Origin: an uncultured Flavonifractor sp.
GTDB taxonomy: Bacteria > Bacillota > Clostridia > Oscillospirales > Oscillospiraceae
Assembly (NCBI GenBank): GCA_947384055.1
Contig: CANDFO010000027.1
Coordinates: forward strand, 1-26,932
Direction: 5' to 3'
DNA: 26,932 nucleotides
A program made the translations under genes and the position numbers. The notes under the pieces were generated by a model. It was not told the origin of the DNA. It was given only the letters and a program-made list of their open reading frames with translations, and did no database searches. This document shows positions 22,758 through 26,932 of the stretch, one piece after another; position 1 is the first letter of the stretch, and every line of letters begins with the position of its first letter.

Positions 22758-23882
22758 ATGACGTCAACACTGCAATTGTGGATTCCCACGCTTTTCGGGC
22801 TGGAGGGCCTCTGCGCCGGGGAGCTGCGGCGGCTGGGGCTGCCGTCGGTCCGGGCGGAGAACGGCCGGGTGCTGTGCGGCGCGCGGCCGGAGGATATTCC
22901 CCGGGTCAATTTGAACCTGCGCACCGGTGAGCGGGCGCTGATTCTGCTGGGCCAGTTTCCGGCGGACAGCTTTGACGCCCTTTTTGAGGGGACCCGCGCC
23001 CTGCCCTGGGAGGCCTTTATCCCCCGGGACGGGGCCTTTCCGGTCAAAGGACACGCGCTGAATTCCGCCCTCCACGCGGTGCCCGCCTGTCAGTCCGTGG
23101 TGAAAAAGGCTATAGCCGCCCGGCTGGGACAGCGCTGGGGTCTCACGGTCCTGCCGGAGACCGGGGCGCTGTATCAGGTGCAGTTTTCCATCATGGGGGA
23201 CATCGCCTCCCTGCTGCTGGACACCTCCGGGGCGGGCCTCCACAAGCGGGGCTACCGGGCGGTGGGGGTGGCCGCTCCTCTGCGGGAGACCCTGGCGGCG
23301 GCTATGGTGCAGCTCTCCCGCTACCGGGGCCGGGACCCCTTCTGCGACCCCTTCTGCGGCTCAGGAACCATTGTCATTGAGGCGGCTCTCATTGCCAAAA
23401 ACCGCGCGCCGGGCCTGGAGCGCTCCTTTGCCGCCCAGAAATGGAGCTGGCTGGACAGCCGGTACTGGATGGATGCCGCCGGGGAAGCCATTGACCGGGA
23501 ATTTGACGGGAGGTACGACATCTGGGGCGGAGACATCGACCCCCATGCGGTAGAGCTGGCCCGTGCCAACGCCGGCAAAGCGGGGGTGGAGGAGCTGGTG
23601 CGCTTTGAGACGGCAGACGCCGCCCGCTTCCGCCGTACTGCCCCAAAGGGCCGGATTGTGACCAATCCCCCCTATGGGGAGCGTATTCTGCAAAAACGGG
23701 AGGCGGAGGACCTCTACCGGGCTTTTGGCCGGGCGGTGCGGGACCTGCCGGAGGGCTGGCAGATCGGCGTCCTCTCCTCCCATACGGAGTTTGAGCGGGC
23801 CTTTGGACGCACGGCGGACAAAAAACGAAAGCTGTATAACGGTATGCTGAAATGCGACCTGTTTATGTACGGAACATCGTAA
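22758..23882 (+). CDS. RlmL-like THUMP/SAM-dependent rRNA guanine-N2 methyltransferase
   Basis: The start at 22758 has GGAG nine bases upstream and gives 374 residues; frames beginning at 22731 or 22743 have poorer spacing. The N-terminal part has the family opening LWIPTLFGLEGLCAGELRRL and a THUMP-like domain. The catalytic domain follows with the SAM-binding region CDPFCGSGTIVIEAALIAKN, WGGDIDPHAVELARAN and NPPY (303-306), the N2-amino methyltransferase signature. Relatives such as E. coli RlmL and B. subtilis YpsC modify 23S rRNA guanine. The target base in this organism is not proven. The next gene starts 40 bp later. Confidence 0.88.
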   Translation: MTSTLQLWIPTLFGLEGLCAGELRRLGLPSVRAENGRVLCGARPEDIPRVNLNLRTGERALILLGQFPADSFDALFEGTRALPWEAFIPRDGAFPVKGHALNSALHAVPACQSVVKKAIAARLGQRWGLTVLPETGALYQVQFSIMGDIASLLLDTSGAGLHKRGYRAVGVAAPLRETLAAAMVQLSRYRGRDPFCDPFCGSGTIVIEAALIAKNRAPGLERSFAAQKWSWLDSRYWMDAAGEAIDREFDGRYDIWGGDIDPHAVELARANAGKAGVEELVRFETADAARFRRTAPKGRIVTNPPYGERILQKREAEDLYRAFGRAVRDLPEGWQIGVLSSHTEFERAFGRTADKKRKLYNGMLKCDLFMYGTS

Positions 23883-23922
23883 GTGAAGCGGGAGAAGCTT
23901 TTTCCGCAGAGAGGAATGGGAT

Positions 23923-25065
23923 ATGAGAGATATGGGGAGAACAGCCGGCGGCCTGCTGCTGCGGGGGCTGGCGCTGGCGCTCTGCGCCGGTCTGCTGGCC
24001 GGAAGCGCGCGGGCTGCCCCGGAGGGAGCCACCGTCTGGGGATACAGCGAGGGCCTGGCCCTGTGTGAGCACAGGGGGAAATGGGGCTATGTAAACGGCA
24101 GCCGCAGCGTGGCGGTTCCCATTCAGTATGACAGCGCCGTCTCCTTTTCCCTGGGGTTTGCGGCGGTGAACCTGGGGGGCAGGCTGGGGGTAATCCGCCA
24201 GGACGGGGCCTATCTGATTCAGCCGGAATACGACAGCCTGATGCCTATTGACTGCGGCCTGTACATCGCCCAGAAGGGCACCCGGTGGGGGGTGGTCAGC
24301 ATTCTTCCCTGCTCCGGCGGCGGGAACGTGCTCTATGACCTGATTTACGACAGCGTCCAGGTGGTCCAGCAGGGGGGCGCCAAGGTGCTTACGCTTACCC
24401 TGGCCGGAAACAGCACCATGATTCCGGTGTTCGAGCTGCCTGCGGTGCTCCTCCGGCGGGGGGTGGAGTCCGCCCGCTTTCCCCTGACCCGGGGGCGTCT
24501 GCCCAGCTTCTCCGACGTGTCCCCCAGGGAGTGGTACGCCCTGTGGGTGGACATTGCCTATAATGTGGGACTGACCTCCGGGGTAGGCGGGGGCTGCTTC
24601 GCCCCCGAGCGGACCCTCACCGTGGCGGAGGCCATTCAGCTGGCGGCAACGCTGGAGAGCCGCTGCCGGGGGGACGATTTTCATCTGCGGTCCAGCCAGG
24701 GCGGAAGCTGGTACTCTCCCGCCGTGGACTACTGTCTGGCCAGCGGCATCCTCCGGCGGGGGAGCCTGGAGCCGGCGGATTACGGCCGCCCGATTACGAG
24801 ACAGGAGATGGTGCAGCTCTTCGCCGCCACCTCCCTGGCCCGGGACATGCCGGTCATCAACAGTCTGGAGCGGATGCGGGAGCTGATTCCGGACGTGGAT
24901 CGGGAAGACCCTGCCTCCGGCGCGGTCTATGAGCTCTATGCCAAGGGCATACTGGCCGGCACGGACGGCCACAGGACCTTCAACGGTGGCGGCACCGTTA
25001 CCCGGGCCGAGGCCGCGGCGATCGTCTCCCGCATGGCCCGGGCAGAGCAGCGGCTCATCCTGTAA
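23923..25065 (+). CDS. Secreted WG-repeat and S-layer-homology domain protein
   Basis: GAGG eight bases before the ATG at 23923 supports this start (380 residues). A signal peptide is likely, with a hydrophobic core GLLLRGLALALCAGLLAG and a cut after SARA. Residues about 30-170 have WG-type beta units (RGKWGYVNG, GRLGVIRQDG, GTRWGVVSI). Three SLH-like modules follow: FSDVSPREWYALWVDIAYNV, then WYSPAVDYCLASGIL, then IPDVDREDPASGAVYELYAK with VTRAEAAAIVSRM. SLH modules attach proteins to cell-wall polymers. The likely role is a cell-surface structural or binding protein, but the target of the WG part is unknown. Confidence 0.82.
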   Translation: MRDMGRTAGGLLLRGLALALCAGLLAGSARAAPEGATVWGYSEGLALCEHRGKWGYVNGSRSVAVPIQYDSAVSFSLGFAAVNLGGRLGVIRQDGAYLIQPEYDSLMPIDCGLYIAQKGTRWGVVSILPCSGGGNVLYDLIYDSVQVVQQGGAKVLTLTLAGNSTMIPVFELPAVLLRRGVESARFPLTRGRLPSFSDVSPREWYALWVDIAYNVGLTSGVGGGCFAPERTLTVAEAIQLAATLESRCRGDDFHLRSSQGGSWYSPAVDYCLASGILRRGSLEPADYGRPITRQEMVQLFAATSLARDMPVINSLERMRELIPDVDREDPASGAVYELYAKGILAGTDGHRTFNGGGTVTRAEAAAIVSRMARAEQRLIL

Positions 25066-25091
25066 TATATCCCGAAGGGAGGAAACAAACC

Positions 25092-26018
25092 ATGAAGCAT
25101 CTCTTCATTGTCAACCCCCAGGCGGGAAAAATCGACCGCAGCCATGAATTTCAGGAGCGGGTCACGGCCCTGATGTCGGGCCGGACGCTGGACTGGGAGC
25201 TCCTGGTGACACAGTACGCCGGTCACGGGACAGAGTATGTGCGCCGGGCGGCCGGGCAGGGGGAGCCGCTGCGGGTGTACGCCTGCGGCGGGGACGGCAC
25301 GCTCAACGAGTGCGCGGCGGGGGCGGCGGGATGCCCTAACGCGGCCGTCACCCACTATCCCATGGGCTCCGGCAACGACTTTATCCGCATGTTTGGGCCG
25401 GATGCCAGCCGGTTTCAGGAGCTGTCCGCCCTGCTGGAGGGACCGCAGGCCCCGGTAGACCTGATCGAGTGCAACGGGCGGACCGCGCTGAATATCTGTT
25501 CGGTGGGGCTTGATGCCCGTATCGGACTGGGCATGCTGGATTTTAAGCGCCTGCCGCTGGTGGGCGGTTCTCTGGCCTATCAGCTCTCCACCGTGCGCAG
25601 CTTTATTCAGGGCATCCACCGGCCCTATCAGGTGGAGGTGGACGGAGAAGCGCTGCCCGAGCGGGAGTTCACTCTTGTCTGCGCCTGCAACGGAAGATAT
25701 TACGGCGGCGGCTTCAACCCTTCGCGTTCGGCAATGCCCGACGACGGTATACTGGAATTTATCATCATCCGTGCGGTGTCCCGGCTGACGGTAGCCGCGC
25801 TGATCGGCGCTTACAGCCGGGGAGACGCCCCTGACATCCCGGATAAGGCGGTTATCCGCCGGGGACACTCTCTGAAAATCGTCTGTTCGGAGGAGGAGCC
25901 GGTCAATCTGGACGGAGAGAGGATGGACGCCGCCGAGCTCTCTATCTGCCTGTCTGCTAAAAAACTGAATTTCTTCTTCCCGGAAGGCAGCCACTGGGAC
26001 CCGGCGCGTCGAGGCTGA
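25092..26018 (+). CDS. Diacylglycerol/lipid kinase family protein (YegS/BmrU-like)
   Basis: The 308-residue protein starts with LFIVNPQAGK and contains the nucleotide-binding GGDGT (66-70) and GSGNDF (92-97) motifs of the DAGK catalytic domain. The C-terminal beta-rich half includes NGRYYGGGFNPSRSAMPDDG, with residues that bind metal and lipid in relatives. Such enzymes phosphorylate diacylglycerol or other lipids at the membrane; the exact substrate is not decided by sequence. GGGAGG lies before the ATG, and the gene is 26 bp downstream of the SLH protein gene. Confidence 0.9.
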   Translation: MKHLFIVNPQAGKIDRSHEFQERVTALMSGRTLDWELLVTQYAGHGTEYVRRAAGQGEPLRVYACGGDGTLNECAAGAAGCPNAAVTHYPMGSGNDFIRMFGPDASRFQELSALLEGPQAPVDLIECNGRTALNICSVGLDARIGLGMLDFKRLPLVGGSLAYQLSTVRSFIQGIHRPYQVEVDGEALPEREFTLVCACNGRYYGGGFNPSRSAMPDDGILEFIIIRAVSRLTVAALIGAYSRGDAPDIPDKAVIRRGHSLKIVCSEEEPVNLDGERMDAAELSICLSAKKLNFFFPEGSHWDPARRG

Positions 26019-26135
26019 TTATTTGAAAACAGGAGAAAACAGAAGATATCGGCCGCTTTGAGCAGGAAATTTCAGATAAGCAGAGAAGAAACCCCAGTTG
26101 TTTTTAAAATTCACAAAATATTCAAAAAATAAGAC
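26019..26135. other. AT-rich spacer upstream of the groESL promoter
   Basis: No gene or clear terminator was seen. The segment becomes very AT-rich near 26098-26132, as expected for an upstream promoter region. Confidence 0.5.
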
Positions 26136-26164
26136 TTGCGTATTTTGGCAGAGCGGGGTATTAT
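26136..26164 (+). promoter_or_regulatory. Promoter of groESL
   Basis: TTGCGT (26136-26141) and TATTAT (26159-26164) are spaced by 17 bp; an overlapping TATAAT at 26162-26167 is an alternative -10 with a longer spacer. The CIRCE element begins 10 bp later, so HrcA can block initiation. Confidence 0.6.
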
Positions 26165-26174
26165 AATAAGCGTG

Positions 26175-26201
26175 TTAGCACTCCGATAAAATGAGTGCTA
26201 A
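26175..26201. promoter_or_regulatory. CIRCE operator (HrcA binding site)
   Basis: TTAGCACTC (26175-26183), a 9-bp spacer and GAGTGCTAA (26193-26201) match the CIRCE consensus exactly. The inverted repeat extends outward with AAGCGTG and CACGCTT, giving 16-bp perfect arms (26168-26208). HrcA represses groESL here in the absence of heat stress. Confidence 0.97.
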
Positions 26202-26257
26202 CACGCTTAACAGGTTTTCACGAAAAAACTAACACATAGATGAAGGAGGAACCCCAG

Positions 26258-26542
26258 ATGAAACTTAAACCCCTTGCAGACCGTGTCGTCCTCAAAATGG
26301 TGGAGGCCGAGGAGAAGACCAAGAGTGGCATTATCCTCACCGGCTCCGCCAAGGAGAAGCCCGAGGTGGCCGAAGTGATCGAGGTAGGCCCCGGCGGACT
26401 GGTGGACGGCAAGGAAGTTACCATGACCGTCAAAAAGGGCGACAAGGTGATTACCAGCAAGTATTCCGGCACAGAGGTCAAAGTAGACGGCGAGGAATAT
26501 ACCATCGTCCGTCAGAACGACATTTTGGCGATTGTAGAGTAA
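26258..26542 (+). CDS. groES: Co-chaperonin GroES
   Basis: The start at 26258 follows GAAGGAGGA and gives 94 residues beginning MKLKPLADRVVLKMVEAEEK; an upstream ATG at 26240 overlaps the ribosome binding site. The mobile loop is TKSGIILTGSAKEKPEVAEV, and the C-terminus YTIVRQNDILAIVE is typical. GroES caps the GroEL ring. The gene is under CIRCE control and is followed by groEL after about 113 bp. Confidence 0.97.
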   Translation: MKLKPLADRVVLKMVEAEEKTKSGIILTGSAKEKPEVAEVIEVGPGGLVDGKEVTMTVKKGDKVITSKYSGTEVKVDGEEYTIVRQNDILAIVE

Positions 26543-26612
26543 ATCTGAATTTCTCAGACCGGACCATACTGTAGAACAACTTTGAAACATTGCATAACAA
26601 TGAATGACTGAC

Positions 26613-26633
26613 GAGAGCCTTTCGGAAGCTCTC
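26613..26633 (+). other. Hairpin in the groES-groEL spacer
   Basis: GAGAGC (26613-26618) pairs with GCTCTC (26628-26633), 22 bp before the groEL start. There is no strong T-run. It may affect mRNA stability or the ratio of the two products. Confidence 0.4.
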
Positions 26634-26655
26634 ATTTCGATGGAGGTAATGCAAA

Positions 26656-26885
26656 ATGGCTAAAATTATCTGCTACGGCGAGGAGGCCCGCCACGCTCTG
26701 GAGCGGGGCGTCAATCAGCTGGCCGACACCGTAAAGATCACCATGGGTCCCAAGGGCCGCAACGTCGTACTGGACAAAAAGTTTGGCGCTCCCCTGATCA
26801 CCAACGACGGTGTGACCATCGCCAAGGAGATCGAGCTGGAGGACCCCTTTGAGAACATGGGTGCTCAGCTGGTGAAGGAAGTTGC
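26656..26885 (+). CDS. groEL: Chaperonin GroEL, N-terminal fragment
   Basis: TGGAGG precedes the ATG at 26656. About 76 codons of authentic sequence follow, with VNQLADTVKITMGPKGRNVV, PLITNDGVTIAKEI and GAQLVKEVA, all conserved in the equatorial domain of GroEL and including the ATP-binding segment. The frame continues without a stop into bases that are sequencing adapter, so everything after 26885 should not be translated. The gene is incomplete only because the contig ends. Confidence 0.95.
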
Positions 26886-26932
26886 AGATCGGAAGAGCAC
26901 ACGTCTGAACTCCAGTCACTTACAGGAATCTC
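26886..26932. other. Illumina TruSeq adapter read-through at the contig end
   Basis: The sequence from AGATCGGAAGAGCACACGTC onward is the standard TruSeq adapter (34 bases to 26919). An 8-base index-like TTACAGGA (26920-26927) and ATCTC, the start of the adapter segment after the index, follow. This is a library artefact, not genomic DNA. Confidence 0.97.

Noticed and set aside
26632..26919. 95-codon minus-strand ORF at the right edge
   Set aside because: Its start lies in adapter sequence and the rest is antisense to groEL.

Overview
The window looks like a chromosomal segment of a GC-rich, anaerobic, Gram-positive gut Clostridia, most likely Oscillospiraceae (Flavonifractor, Intestinimonas or Oscillibacter type). 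This is inferred from gene content and style: an rnfCDGEAB operon, a CIRCE-controlled groESL, DUF1540, PadR/HAAS-domain, YfcC and 2-hydroxyacyl-CoA dehydratase activase-type genes, a probable spore-surface protein, AGGAGG-type ribosome binding sites and a GC-rich coding bias. No rRNA, CRISPR array, phage gene or transposase was seen. A partial tRNA lies at the left edge. The right edge ends in sequencing-adapter sequence inside groEL, so the last 47 bases are not genomic.

Layout. 1-505: 5' part of tRNA-Ala(CGC) on the minus strand with its promoter, then a promoter for a small operon. 541-4234 (plus): a 50-residue ORF translationally coupled to free methionine-R-sulfoxide reductase, a YfcC-type carrier, a gamma-carbonic-anhydrase-like protein and a coupled DUF2238 membrane protein. 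4339-4709: a terminator, a structured leader and a DUF1540 Cys-rich mini-protein. 4959-10278 (minus): the complete Rnf complex operon, with its own promoter and a long bidirectional terminator. 10279-10954: non-coding DNA with a small MITE-like element and the first copy of a 194-bp multi-hairpin repeat. 10955-13111: a glycosyltransferase and a putative spore-surface protein, divergently transcribed from two back-to-back sigma-K-like promoters. 13112-13727: palindrome-rich DNA with a truncated second repeat copy. 13728-18919 (minus): a two-part 2-hydroxyacyl-CoA dehydratase activase-like system split by a GNAT gene and a duplicated hairpin repeat. 19130-20708 (plus): a PadR regulator with consensus promoter and operator, plus a HAAS/DUF4097-type membrane protein. 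20718-20981: third repeat copy. 21022-22423 (minus): NfeD and SPFH/stomatin pair. 22656-26018 (plus): RlmL-like methyltransferase, WG/SLH-domain surface protein and lipid kinase. 26136-26885: groES and truncated groEL under HrcA/CIRCE control.

How genes work together. Rnf couples ferredoxin oxidation to NAD reduction and ion pumping, which fits fermentative anaerobic metabolism. The activase-like pair belongs to the ATP-driven radical dehydratase/reductase superfamily, whose known members are also fed by low-potential ferredoxin or flavodoxin; a link to Rnf here is only inference. The glycosyltransferase next to a probable spore-coat protein suggests late-sporulation surface glycosylation.

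The most unusual signal is the 194-bp repeat. Its two full-length copies have identical length and share several internal palindromes. Each copy is bracketed on both sides by a hairpin that is nearly the same within a locus but different between loci, as if a terminator palindrome had been duplicated around an inserted element.
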